Shown here piece by piece: positions 35,256 through 46,790 of a stretch of DNA of 64,000 nucleotides. Numbering within the stretch: position 1 is the first letter of the stretch; each line of letters opens with the position of its first letter. This DNA comes from Megascapheus bottae (lineage: Eukaryota; Chordata; Mammalia; Rodentia; Geomyidae), in assembly GCA_024803745.1 (NCBI GenBank), contig JANJXV010000006.1, positions 43,005,001-43,069,000 on the forward strand. Reading direction: 5' to 3'. A program made the translations under genes and the position numbers. The notes beneath the pieces are model-generated. The model was not told where the DNA came from, made no database searches, and saw nothing but the letters and a program-made list of their open reading frames with translations.

Positions 35256-35484
35256 ATACTGGGCACCAGTGCTCATGTCTGTTAATCCTAGCTACACAGA
35301 AGGCTGGGATCTGAGGATCACAGTTTGAAGCCAACCTGGACAGGAAACTCTAGGAGAGTTTTATCTCTAATTAGCCACCAAAAAGCCAGAAGTGGTTCAA
35401 GTGGTAGAGTACCAGCCTTGAACACAAAAGCTCAGGGACAATACTCAGGCCCAAGTCCCAGGACTAGAAAAAGAAAAAAAAAAG
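35256..35484 (+). mobile_element. Composite 7SL/tRNA SINE
   Basis: 7SL-like left arm (gcaccagtgctcatgtctgt, aggctgggatctgaggatca), linker (ttatctctaattagccacca), tRNA-like right arm (gtggttcaagtggtagagta, missing a few bases of its start), then an A-rich tail that leads directly into a GGAA microsatellite. Confidence 0.9.
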
Positions 35485-35524
35485 AGAGAGGGAGGAAGGA
35501 AGGAAGGAAGGAAGGAAGGAAGAA
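35485..35524. repeat. (GGAA)n microsatellite grown from a SINE tail
   Basis: A GA-rich start (gagagaggga) followed by about nine GGAA units, contiguous with the SINE's A-rich 3' end. Confidence 0.9.
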
Positions 35525-35844
35525 AAATGATAACTATGGGTCCATGAAAATTCACAACTGTTTTCATGGGGAGTCTGGAAGCTGGGATTCCCAGCAGAGT
35601 TTAGAGGAATTATTCCTCTAAAGTTTATAGTTTATTACTCAAAATCAAAATTAGGGGAAATGGCCTTTGTATTCCAGTATCATTACTGAATTTCTGCGAA
35701 GAGTTATCCCTATTCGCTTCCTTCTCTTCTCCTCCCCAAATTCCTATAATCTAGCCTCAAACTATGTTCCCCTAGATCTGATCTAGCCAAAGTCAAGGCA
35801 GAAATCACACTAAGCACACTCAACGCAGAAAATAATTGGCAATA
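35525..35844. other. Unique DNA, no gene seen
   Basis: No recognisable element. Confidence 0.4.
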
Positions 35845-36080
35845 CCTGGACAAATTTAAAATATTTATGTTCATTGACCCAACAATTCCCCTTTTAGGAA
35901 TATGTTTAGGAGAATCACAGACAAGCAAAGATTATATACACATACAAATGTTTCTCTCTATTTGCTTATAATAGTAAAAAGTTGGAAACAATTTAAATGC
36001 CCATCAATAAAAGATTGGTTATGTAACAAATGTTATTTAATTAAAACATAATAAATATTTGCTGACCAAGTGGATGAAAG
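35845..36080 (+). mobile_element. Ancient L1 (ORF2 C-terminal region)
   Basis: 'cattgacccaacaattcccc', 'ttaggaatatgtttaggaga', 'ataatagtaaaaagttggaa' and 'aaatgcccatcaataaaaga' follow the order of the old mammalian L1 ORF2 C-terminus. Highly diverged. Confidence 0.7.
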
Positions 36081-36509
36081 AATAAACAGTTGCCATGATA
36101 TAAACTTTCTGGAATTAAGGCTTTGATCATCTCCCAAGACATTTTTTTTTATTAAATCTGGGGAAACAAAAATCCTACTTTTATTATTTGTGTTCAGATA
36201 AATTTGATATTCACGGAAGGAAAATTCTCAGTAAAAGTGTGAATAATCAAAATAAATTAGAAATGGAAATGAATAAGTAACATAATCCAGACTTCTCTTC
36301 CAAAGTAAACTCTACAATTTGCTAATCTAACACAGTTTACTTGATAAGTATGTCTCTCTTCACGTTTATTTCGGACAGAACTGTGCTCTAAGCATGTTCT
36401 TGAATCTCATACTAGTTATGCATATCTCTGAGTTAAATACAGAGGAAGAAGTTCATATCTCATTTAATTTATACATATATTTTATAGCAATTTTAAAATA
36501 AATGAGGCA

Positions 36510-36755
36510 TTGAGCTAGATTCTGGTAACTTATTCCTATAAATCCAAGCTACCTGGGATGCTAAGATCCAGAAAAATCTAGATTCAAAATCAGCCCAGAA
36601 AGAAAGCCCAAAACTCCACTTCTAAAACTATTAGCAAAAAAAAAAAGTAGAACTAGAAGCATAGCTCAAATGGTAGAGCACCAGGTAAGCAAACAAGCGA
36701 AGCAGGTTTGAGGCTCTGAACTCAAACCCTGTTAACTCAGCAAAGAAAAAGAAAA
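36510..36755 (+). mobile_element. Old composite 7SL/tRNA SINE
   Basis: The 7SL-like block 'tacctgggatgctaagatcc' and linker are recognisable but diverged. The right arm reads 'catagctcaaatggtagagc', and an A-rich tail follows at 36740. It is older than the copies at 51.9 or 55.1 kb. Confidence 0.6.
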
Positions 36756-39547
36756 ATGAACATGTATACTGATAAACATGAATTTCAGTTGAAGCCATAC
36801 TAGTGAATTCACAATGGAAAGTAGAAACTGAAATTATTCATTTGTAAAAATTTGAATAGGAAGAGACAACATACAAGGGTAAAGTCAGTGGAAAGTGTGA
36901 TCATTACTGCCTGAGCCCATGCTTTGCATAATACAATTAGGTTCTGTGAGCTGGAAATATTCAGAGTACAGAATGAAGTCTTTGAGTAGCAGGTCTGACC
37001 CTCCTGTAAAGAAAGGACAGAGGCCCTTCCATGCTTTTCCTGGAAATACTGACACCTTTTAAAAATTCAACTGTCTAAGATGCCTAGATAAAAATTAATT
37101 TAGTCTTTGAGATCCCAAAAATAATGTAATTTTGTCATCAAGTCTTTCTTTCTTTGATGAAATATTTGGACGGAATTCAACCTATTTTCTAACCAAACCT
37201 AGTTTCTAACAAAACTAACCAAATTCTCTGGTGTTCACTGGCAAGAAAAGCTTGCAACAACTCTCTCATGACACATTCTCAATTATAAAACCTACTTGGA
37301 AGTTGATGACATTCAGATTGAAAGAGCCAATTTGTTTGTTCCTGCAAAGGTTTGCCCCAATATGTGATGACATGTGTTTAAGAGAAACAGGTTATCTAAC
37401 TCCTAGATGAATGTAAAGGATATGTTGTCTTTTGGTGATTTGAAAGTTGCTTTACTTTTAGAGTATATTTCAGAGAGCAGTGGTTAGAAAAGTTTTTACA
37501 CGCACACACATACACGCACACACACACACTCACACACACCTTTTATTTTCTTCTTCTAAATCAGAATTTTCAGAGTCCCTGGACCAGCAACACTCTTAAA
37601 ATGCAAATGCATTGGCTTCTCTCTACTACTACTCCTCCTCCTACATTCAAAACTCTGAGAGTGGGGCACAGCAATCAGACATAAATCTATTCAATGATGA
37701 CCACATGTGTTACATTGAGAATCAGTTCTCCAAGGGGAATTCGATGTAGACCACTGAAGACCTCCTCTGAAGACAAAATGTCAGGATGGCTAATGTACTC
37801 TTCTAAAAGTTTGTGAATATTTTTGCAAAATGTTTCTCATCATTTTTCTTATCTCTGATAGGTGAGAATTCTGATTGTTGATGAATAAGAAACAGTAACA
37901 TTTCAGAAACAAAATTTTTATGTTAAAGGGTTCCTATTTAGCATAGATTTGGGTGGATATAGCAAAATTCTATTGAAAAGTAACTTGCTCCAATTGATCT
38001 TCTATTACCATGTTGAATGACTTTTCTATTGATTAGCTTTGTTTAAATATATGTGCCTAAACAATGACTAATTCATAAGGATTTGGAGTTCAGCAATGAG
38101 TTTTCTTTCATTTGCAGATACCATGCCTAGTTTAGTCCGGTCCCTAGAAGTTAACACATAACCTTACAAAGGTTAACTATAAATATTCAAAGACTATGGT
38201 TTTAGTAGTTTCATATGTAAGCATGTTTTAAGGTCATCCACGTATACTATAGCCTATTCTGAAAACTGAGGTATATGAGTCTCCAAAGTCCTTTAACCAA
38301 TTATTATCATTGGACATAGGGCAAGATAAGATCTTATAAAAGCACTGTCAAACATATTTTTTCTGTTATAATAGTAAGCCATTAAAGTTACAGCAGGAGG
38401 CTTTCCTCTAGAACAGCAAAAGTTAGCACAGAACCTGCAACGCCTGCTGAGCAATTGTGGGATGAAGCAAGAACAACTGAAAAAAAAAAAAAAAGAGGCA
38501 ACCCAAACACAAAGCTAGGGAGGTCTGTTGTTTCCTTGAGAACAGGTTTTTAAAAGCATTTTACTATGGTCCTTTCTCAGATTACAGTTGCAGATAATTA
38601 TCCATTCCCAGATGAATTATAGAAACCTTAGAATCAAGAGCACAACTCAAGCAGCAATATTCAATGCCATCCATGCAGCCACTAAGAAATTTGACCTATG
38701 TTCCTAGAGGAATTGTGAGTGATCAGGAAGGTCCCTTCAAAACAAATGCAGCCAAAGATTAAGAAACCCAAGCTCAAAAAGAGACACAAATATCTCTTGA
38801 AAAAGCACTGTCCAAAGATGATTGGTCAGTCAAGCTCAGGAAAACTAGCTTAATATTGATCACCATGTGTAAAATCTACCTGTCAAAACTATGTGGCATA
38901 TACAATATACAAACAGCACAAAAGAGCCAACAAATATGCAAAGTAGTAAGAAGCAGAGTAGCCATGGTAGGTAAGCTTGAAAACAATGACTTAGAAAACA
39001 CCAGTTGTTTGTGTCTTCCTGAAAGGCTATTACAATAAAACCTGTCAGGAAGACAGTGAGATGCTGAAGGGCCCCAAACCAGCACCAGCACAAATGCTGA
39101 GAGGTTAGTTCTCAGCACCATTGGCCTGAAGATTTTGCCCATCTGTAAAAGAAATCAAGTGAAAAGATAACTAGCACCACGTACTTTTGTATGTGTTCAG
39201 TTATACTAAATTTGTATTTAAAAAAAGCAAATTTGTGTATGATTTCCTTCATTTTCCCTCTAATGATGAATCTGACAATTTAAAAAGTGCTTCAATTTGT
39301 TCTTCTTATTCATTCTTTCATAAACTCAGCAGTTATCCAACTGCCAAGAGCAGTTCTTTTTAAACTGTTTTTTTTTATATTACCTTTGGAATGACAAAGC
39401 CCTGATTTATAAGACATATGCTTTCCTTTGCCCTGTAGGACTTTTATTCCCATTTGCATACTTCTTTTAGGAATTGAGCACAGCTTGAAGGAAGATCAAG
39501 GACCAGCTAAAAACTACCCTCAATATATTAAAATAAAGTTATTATTC
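36756..39547. other. Unique AT-rich DNA with a short (CA)n at 37501-37541
   Basis: Nothing protein-coding recognised. Bases 37501-37541 are an interrupted CA run. The subregion 38374-39150 is slightly GC-richer and contains an internal poly(A) tract (38480-38494), so I considered a processed transcript, but I could not identify a parent gene. Confidence 0.5.
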
Positions 39548-39772
39548 ATTTTATTTATTTATGTCCAGACTGGAGATTGAACATTGAACTCAAAGCTGTT
39601 TCTTTACCATTGATCCACACTTCTATTTCACTTTTGGCATTTTGCTGGCTAATTGCATGTAAGAGTTTTATGAGCTTTTCTGCCTGGTTGGCTTTGAATC
39701 ATGATCCTCAGATCTCATCCTCCTGAGCATCTAGGATTACAGGTTTGAGCCAGCAGTGCCTCGTCTAAGCAC
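39548..39772 (-). mobile_element. Composite 7SL/tRNA SINE, old
   Basis: Antisense right arm (gattgaacattgaactcaaa), linker (taattgcatgtaagagtttt), 7SL-like arm (ctcagatctcatcctcctga, ctaggattacaggtttgagc). Confidence 0.8.
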
Positions 39773-42700
39773 ACTTACCTACCCCTATCTCTACTTATCT
39801 ATATCTAATAATTATGTATCTCTACTCTATAGGGAAGTTATAAATATACTCTTTCCAGTCTTAAAAATGCCATTATGCTTATTCCCTTTCTGAAGAAAGT
39901 AGTTATACTTCCAAAGAATTATTGTAGCCAGTGATTCTCAGAGATTTAAATTTCACAATTCTCAAAAAATAAGAAAAACAAATTGAAGAGCTACATAATT
40001 TTCATAATCCTTATGCCAAGTAAGCACATAAAAATTTTCTCATCAGCTTCATCCTATTATTTTTCAACTTGATTTTAACCTCCTAAAAGTAGGAAAGCTA
40101 TCATCTGAATATGTAGGCAAAATGATGATTTACAATAAAAGACAAACTTGCTTCCTAATTTTACTTAATTATATAAACTGAAGACATATTGAGACTCACT
40201 AGTTTAGACTGAAGGGAGATTTACCTCACTGGTACACAAGGCCATCTGCCCAGGGAGACATGGATATAGGAGGAATTTACACTGCTCTGGTGATTTTAAT
40301 TTAAAGAAGGGGATATTAGAAGTATATGCAGATATCAGTCATTCTGGATCATTTATAATCATTAGAGTTGTATCTTGTGCTTTCTGCTGTTGTGCTTACC
40401 GACATTTTATGCAGTATATTTTTAAAACACTACAGAGCCTCTGTGTCACCCTGCATGTGCTAATTTGACCCAGAAATTCTCTCATGGAAGTATTTACACA
40501 AGATATTATTAGGAACCTAAAATCCATAGATCAGTTTCTAGAGTTGGATACTGGACTCAGATTTAATTAATAAACATTTCAGGCCATTAACAGTGGCCCC
40601 ATTTCAAATACACAGCCACACACGAGGCAGAAAGAGGACATAATGTTCTTCACAAAATAGTTTTGGTTCAGCATGCACCAGGATTGAGTTATCATGGCAA
40701 GGAGATTTACTTCTGAGGCTCTGTGTCAACCAAGCCAGAGGGTATAATTAGAAGTATGTTGCTAAAGTGGGATAAAAATGTGGTCATTGCAAGCTAGTTC
40801 TAGGAAAAGCGATGACCAGGTTTGGACATCTATCATCCAGACATTAGGACAAATTTCTCAAGGTAGCCAATTGCTAAATGGAGTTTTATAGAGCTCACCA
40901 AGATTTGTTTTCAGTCCTCTGTGAGCAGAGTACAGGCAGAAGTCTCTGATCTTAAATTGTCTAAGGCAAGTCAGTCTGTTGACAATGCATTTGCTTACTC
41001 CATGGGTATACTTGTTATTTTAATGAAAACATTCTGTTTATTTCAATTTGTATTAGTCTCAAGCTAAAATACTTGATGATATTTTTAATTATGGGATTTC
41101 CTTCACTCTGGGCCACTGATACTACTCATATTTGTAAGAGAAGAATTTTCATTGGTACCATTCTGTCCAGTATTTTATAAATCAACTTCTTTTTTTACTC
41201 TTTAGGCAAATCTTTTGTCAGGCCCCTCTTCTAACCTAGTGCCAAGAAGAGAGAGGATGACCTATTCAACTGTACTCTGAGACTATTTCAATACTGTCAG
41301 TATCTACTCTTGGTTAAGACTTGTTTAATGTTGGAACATTCATTTCTTAATGTCCAGAGCATCCTTTTGTACACCCATTTTATCCCTTATGAACAATCCA
41401 CTTTTCTTCTTTCTTTTTCCTCTTCCTTCCACAACAGAGTGAAGTAACTTGCTATTTATTTTGGAATGTAGTACCTTCTCAATGGTCAGTATAAATACCC
41501 CACCTCTGGAATAAGTAGTTGAAGTAATTAAAGCACTTTGGAAGAAGTAGTTTAATTGCTTAAGACTAGAGTAGTGAAGATGAGTGGGGAATAAGACAAT
41601 GGATCGAGTTCTCCAAATATTATGTCCTTCGCTATGAGCAGTTGCCAAAGGTCAAGTCCAGGTCCTACCGCTGAGCCTCATTCCCAAAGCACTTTATTCT
41701 CTTTTCATTTAGTCATCGTTAACAGCTGCATTCTCAATACAGGAGAAAGAGAAAGAGAGGACTGCCATCTTGCCATTATCAAGATCAGTGAGGAGAGCAG
41801 GAGCTCCTTGATGCTCAAGGCAAGAGTTTGGAGAGTTTCTGTAGTTATGAACTGCTATGAGTTCCTAAGGAAGAAAGAAACAGAATGTTCTCCCAATCTA
41901 CATAGGCCTTTTATGGACACTATCCCAGCCCAGCTTCTCGAGATGTTTCTAAAATGCTTCAGTGTCCCCTTTCATGGTTTCAAGGACCTTTGCTTTGTAT
42001 GTCTTTATTTTTCTTTTCATTTCTTTTTTCCCCTCCCATTGCATTATATTTCTTTTCCTTTGATTATTTTCTTCACTGCTATGAAAGACAGACAGTTGCA
42101 AAGTACAAGGTATTACCAAGGATTTATTTTAATATAATTTCTGAGAATATTTCCTGGGATTATTATAGATAGCTTCCCTTCTCATAGATTCTGTGTAGAT
42201 CGCTCTGAACAATAATTACTTGGTTTATTCTAGAAGATTTTGGCTTTGTGTTTTATTAGAAAATTTCAAAAATAGCCACAGGTTAAATTATTTGGGGGCT
42301 GGTTTTATTCAAATTCAGGTTCCTCTGTCACAATGCTTTATTAGTTAGAATATCCATTCCTCTAAAAGTCAGTCCCACTGGAGATAAACTTTTGCAAAAT
42401 GAGAAAACCTGGAAGTGCCATTGGAAAAGGCAATGAAACCATTGCCTGTTCCTAATTACAACATTACTCTGACAGCCACATAATTAAAATATATGTGCAA
42501 CAGTAACTTATGAACCACAAAGATGGAAGGTGGATGATTATAATTCTCACTCTTGGACTTCGTTTCATTTCCTAGGTGACATTTAATATACCTGGGAGAA
42601 AAACAAAAGTCTTAAATTGTACTGCCACTTAACCACATTTCTTATTCTTTCTCCCTAAATTCAAATGTCTTAACCTTTCAAAGAATGACTATGACTTTAA

Positions 42701-42808
42701 TTTTTAAATTGACCCACTTTACAGCACTTTTACATACAGGAATCACTTATTAAGCCATTTTTTGAGGGGATGAGGACATTCAGGAAGAGCTATACCTAAA
42801 AAGCAGTA
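39773..42808. other. Three kb of unique DNA, no gene seen
   Basis: No SINE, L1 or LTR recognised. The 171-codon open frame at 41622-42137 overlaps an antisense frame and a second plus frame. Its sequence turns T-rich and hydrophobic towards the end, and it lacks any known domain, so I treat it as chance. Confidence 0.5.
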
Positions 42809-42832
42809 ATAAATAAATAAATAAATAAATAA
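42809..42832. repeat. (AAAT)n short tandem repeat
   Basis: About six AAAT units. Confidence 0.9.
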
Positions 42833-42834
42833 GC

Positions 42835-43122
42835 TGGTCATCAGCTTGCTGTAACTACTGTGAGTGGGTAGAGTTTTTGATAGATAGGGCCTCATGGAAG
42901 GAAGTTAGGTCACTGGGGCCCCAAGCTGCTGCTTCTCTCTATTTTCCTTTCTAACTACAGTGATGGGGAAAGCCCCTTCTACTATACGTTGAGTATGTCA
43001 AAACCAGTGGGGTCAAATAATCATAAACTGAAAACTCCAAAACCAGGAGTCAAAAAAAACCCCTCCTTTTTTGTATTTTTCCCAGATACTTTTTCCACAG
43101 TGCCCAAAAGCTGACTAATACA
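42835..43122 (+). mobile_element. MaLR-type LTR (MLT1-like)
   Basis: The 3' end is distinctive: 'cataaactgaaaactccaaa', then a degraded aataaa/cctcctt zone, 'ttcccagatactttttccac' and 'caaaagctgactaatacag', matching the terminal bases of MLT1-type LTRs. Upstream 'gaagttaggtcactggggcc' also fits. No internal region is attached, so it is a solo LTR or fragment. Confidence 0.75.
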
Positions 43123-44687
43123 GATGTTTATCATGGAGCAGATGACTGGCTGTGAAGAGTAGAGGCACAGACTCCACTGTGTACCTTTCCCCTGGGATGA
43201 GCAGACCAGATGTTCTCATAGATTCTCCTGGCTCATTACAACATTTCTTCTGAAAGGCACCACTAAGTTAAAAAAATGCTTCAAACTAGGAGCTCATGAC
43301 ATCTGAAATATTCTGGCCCCAGGAAAGTATGTTTTCTATGTGGGTGAGGACTGGTAAGCACTGGTTTTGGCTATACCCAATTTGGGCATTGGAAACTTGC
43401 TCCATTTGTACTCCGATATTTATCCATTATACCCAGTCCATTTTCCCACATACCTCTTCCAATTATCTACCCATTTGATCCACTTAATCTATCCCTACAA
43501 CCATAAATATGTTCCCCTTTAGCATTTACTAGCACTTGGACTGAACTTTCAAGGGCCTCCATCAGGCTTTGTGATTCATGTGTTTTTCCTCTTCCTGTTC
43601 GATTTTGCACTTACCACTCATCACAAAAATGGAGGCCGCTGCCATAGACAAATGCACCGGTAAGAGCCCAATGGCACAATTGGCCATTTAATCCTGAAAA
43701 ACAGAATAATGGCTGCAAAATGAATCTGGGCCACAGGGCAGAAGCCATACTTAAACTTCATTCAGCACAGCACCTGCCACAGAGCTGATGTAGTGAAAAA
43801 CGGTATGATGATTATATGTCCTGGGTCTGTCTGTCATTTGCAGTCCTTTCTGTCATTGTCGATAATGGCTGTGCTTTCAAATGGAACAACATTCCTCCTG
43901 CTACAGATCAAAAGGATTTAGAAAAAATGTTCTATTATCCCATTTGAGAGACCAATAAAGTAATAGTTTAATTTTCTCAATGTTGCTAGGACCTTTGTGG
44001 CTAATTTTAATTACCATCTCCAGCCATTGGACACTATTAGAGTATGTGATTCTAAATTACAATGAACAAAATTTGTTCTTGTTTGTGCTGTGGGAAAATT
44101 AGCCCTTTCTAATTCCTGGAGTGTGTAAACAAGATTAAATCCTCTGACTCAGAAACACTTTGTGAAGGCATCTCAAAGCGTCCCTCACTTCTCCTTTGAC
44201 ACTGATTTTTTGATGTAAAGATCCTGGAGAGTGACCTGCATTGATACTTCTGTGATGTTTATAATAACCCGTGTGTAAGCTGTTTAGTTTGTGAACTTTC
44301 CTCATTGTCCCATTTGAAAAATAAATGAGAGAGTTCTCTATCTCTTGATAGATAGATGAGAGAGAAAGAGAGAAGGAAGGACGGGTGGAAGGAAAAAAGG
44401 AAGGAGAAAAGAAAGAACTTATATACATGCAGACATAGTATGGCATGTAAGTATAGATGCTGATATACATATATAAAAATACACTATTAAAACTATCCTA
44501 GGTGCCACCAAAAAAGCACATATTTCAACACTAGAGAAAAATACATACATATGGGACCTGAGGAAGTGCACCATTTGCCATTATGAATAGGACTGATGTC
44601 CTATGGAAGAAGAATCATTTAGCAGTAATTCAGAACTTGATAAGAAAATTATCAAATACATAGGAACCTTAAGAAAAGATGATCTCA
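43123..44687. other. Unique block with candidate conserved non-coding core (43560-44160)
   Basis: No repeat recognised from 43123 to about 44340. The core contains homeodomain-like (ctaattttaattacc at 43999) and forkhead-like (gtgtaaacaa at 44123) motifs in repeat-free sequence. Such motifs are common by chance. A GA/GGAA-rich tract lies at 44349-44418. Confidence 0.35.
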
Positions 44688-44689
44688 GC

Positions 44690-44770
44690 CAGGCCATGGT
44701 AGCTCACACATGCAATCCTCATGACTCATAAGGCTGAGATCTGAGAACCATGATCCAAAGCCTCAAGTGG
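44690..44770 (+). mobile_element. 7SL-like SINE left arm, fragment
   Basis: 'gccaggccatggtagctcac', 'aggctgagatctgagaacca' and 'tgatccaaagcc' are the left arm of the composite SINE. The right arm is absent or unrecognisable. Confidence 0.75.
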
Positions 44771-44843
44771 GACAATGTGACATTGAGGATGAAAGCTAAT
44801 GGGCTGCACCTTAACTCTGAGTTGAAGCATATGCGCACATGAG

Positions 44844-44846
<3 letters not shown>

Positions 44847-44888
<42 letters not shown>
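44847..44888. repeat. (CA)n microsatellite with CG interruptions at its start
   Basis: gcgcgcgcacacac start, then an uninterrupted CA run to 44888. Confidence 0.95.
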
Positions 44889-44890
<2 letters not shown>

Positions 44891-45467
44891 GGACAACCTT
44901 TAGAAAACATCATCTTCACTTGGGACCTTTGTTTGAATAAGGTTCTTCTTTGATGTGGCAGACTTGGGGTATCCAATAGACAATTTTTTCCACATGCTTA
45001 TGAGAAGAGGAAAACTGTAATCAGCTATTGTAGTTGACAACTGCCACATTAGCTGCCATCAGTAAAATTACTTGAAAAGCAAAAGGAAAAACAAATGCAG
45101 GCAAGGCAAGTATCTCCCTCTTCTCCACTTATACAGACCTGATGTTGAACCAGGGAGACAACGTGCCTGGCCAAAAGATTGTATTTCTCAGGGTTGTTTG
45201 TTTTTTTTAACTAGTAGTAACTGAAACTTAAGCTGCAGATATTCTTCTTCAGTCCTGCCAGTGACAAATAGCTTCTTCCTATCTGGAATTTTGTGCAGAG
45301 CAAGACCTTCACAAGCATCTAGACTCATCTGGCTGAACGAGTGGTACCAAAAATAAAAAAGCAGATGAGGAGCTCAAGCCCCTGGTAACTGTCCTATTGA
45401 GTTACCAGGCCTAGATTCCCACCCATGGACCTTTCATGAGGGAGGAATAAAAGAAAACTTTTTCTTT
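44889..45467. other. Unique DNA, no gene seen
   Basis: No recognisable element. Confidence 0.45.
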
Positions 45468-45780
45468 TCATTTTTTATTGTAATTAGTAAAAGGGTTACA
45501 TGATATTTGCCAGATAGAAGGTGCATTAATTCACGTACATTGATACTCTTTCACATGTCTTGGTACCCATTTCCCTCCCCCCCACACCCCCCACCCGTCT
45601 TGGATTTCCCCCCTTCCCTATCAAATTTCAAATAACCAAATACAAATAAATTCAATATATCAGATAACAAAGTGAGGTACTATAACAATATGAGATAACC
45701 AAGGGACAGCAAAGGAGATGAGAGACAACATAGTACATTAAGGACAACAATCATTCGTTATATGGCTTTTGTTTCAATAT
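45468..45780 (-). mobile_element. L1 3' UTR, antisense, 5'-truncated
   Basis: 'cattttttattgtaattagt' to 'ttatatggcttttgtttcaa', including the C-rich tract at 45574-45596. It breaks into an older, differently diverged L1 3' UTR at about 45780. Confidence 0.9.
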
Positions 45781-46075
45781 CATCTGGTTTCCCCCCTTCC
45801 CATCCCTATTTCAAATAAACAAACAAACATGTATACAATATACTAGGTAACAGAGTCAGATACAGTAACAACGTGAGATAAACCATTAGGGAAAAAAGAG
45901 AAAAATAACTTCACATAGTACATTAAGAACAACAATCACAAAGCTAAACCTCTTGTTTCCCAATCCTAGAGTTCATTTCCCTTAGTCTCATCCTATATAA
46001 TCATATGTACATAGGTTTTGAGTTATTGTGATCTGCTAGGAGAATCCTACATGTGTACTAATTAAGTTCTGTAGT
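45781..46075 (-). mobile_element. Older L1 3' UTR fragment, antisense
   Basis: Re-enters the 3' UTR at the C/T-rich tract (ggtttccccccttcccatcc) and runs to 'ttttgagttattgtgatctg'. Its variant bases match the subfamily at 46.8-47.2 kb rather than its left neighbour. Confidence 0.82.
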
Positions 46076-46610
46076 TGTTTTTATTTGTAGCTCTCATTCC
46101 TCTACTCGTGTTTATGTTTGATTTTAAAAGAAGCTTTGATTTTAAAAAGGAGATATTAAAAAGAATTAAAAGGATATTTTAAAGGCTTTGCTGATTGTTT
46201 CATTGCTGTCATTTCTGTTTTTCATGCCTACATTTTCTCTTGACTGTTCACCAAACTTTGCTTCTTGTAATCTCTACTATTTTGACTGGATGGCACCTTA
46301 TGTCCTTATGTAAATAAGTATCTGGAATAGGCTCTTCATTATGGGATCATCCTCAAAATGTTTAGAAAGTTAAATGGAAAGGATCAACCCAATTCTTTTA
46401 AAATTTGTTGCTATACATTTTTATTGGGGGAGGGGGAAAAATCTAAGTTAGCAGTGCTTCTGAAGTTTGACCCTTTGGGAATCCCTGTTTCCAATGAGTC
46501 TGTCTGGTTGTAACTAACATATTGCCTAGCCCAATAACTACTTTTTGGCTTTCAGTTATACGGTCAGCTTTTTTCCCCCCCCTGGAGTTTCAATCTGTAA
46601 ACATTAAGAA
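46076..46610. other. Unique AT-rich DNA, no gene seen
   Basis: No recognisable element. Confidence 0.45.
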
Positions 46611-46616
46611 TCTAAT

Positions 46617-46790
46617 CTTCTCCTTCTTCTCCTTCTTCTCCTTCTTCTCCTTCTTCTCCTTCTTCTCCTTCTTCTCCTTCTTCTCCTTCTTCTCCTTCTT
46701 CTCCTTCTTCTCCTTCTTCTCCTTCTTCTTCTTCTTCTTCTTCTTCTTCTTCTTCTTCTTCTTCTTCCTCTTCCTCTTCCTCTTCCTCTT
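46617..46790. repeat. Compound pyrimidine microsatellite at L1 tail
   Basis: Three zones on the plus strand: about twelve 9-base units of TTCTTCTCC (46617-46729), about thirteen TTC units (46730-46767), then four CTTCCT-type units (46768-46790). The purine strand is on the minus side, in the same orientation as the L1 that follows, so it lies where that L1's poly(A) tail should be. It creates open frames in every register, none of them a gene. Confidence 0.95.

Noticed and set aside
38374..39150. Possible processed transcript with internal poly(A)
   Set aside because: No parent gene recognised, the A-tract is internal, and no TSD or coherent reading frame could be found.
41622..42137. 171-codon open frame, the longest in the window
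   Set aside because: It overlaps other frames on both strands, becomes T-rich/hydrophobic by composition and shows no motif or exon-like boundaries.
46617..46790. Regular short repeats resembling a CRISPR-like array
   Set aside because: Units are contiguous with no unique spacers; it is a microsatellite in a mammalian genome.
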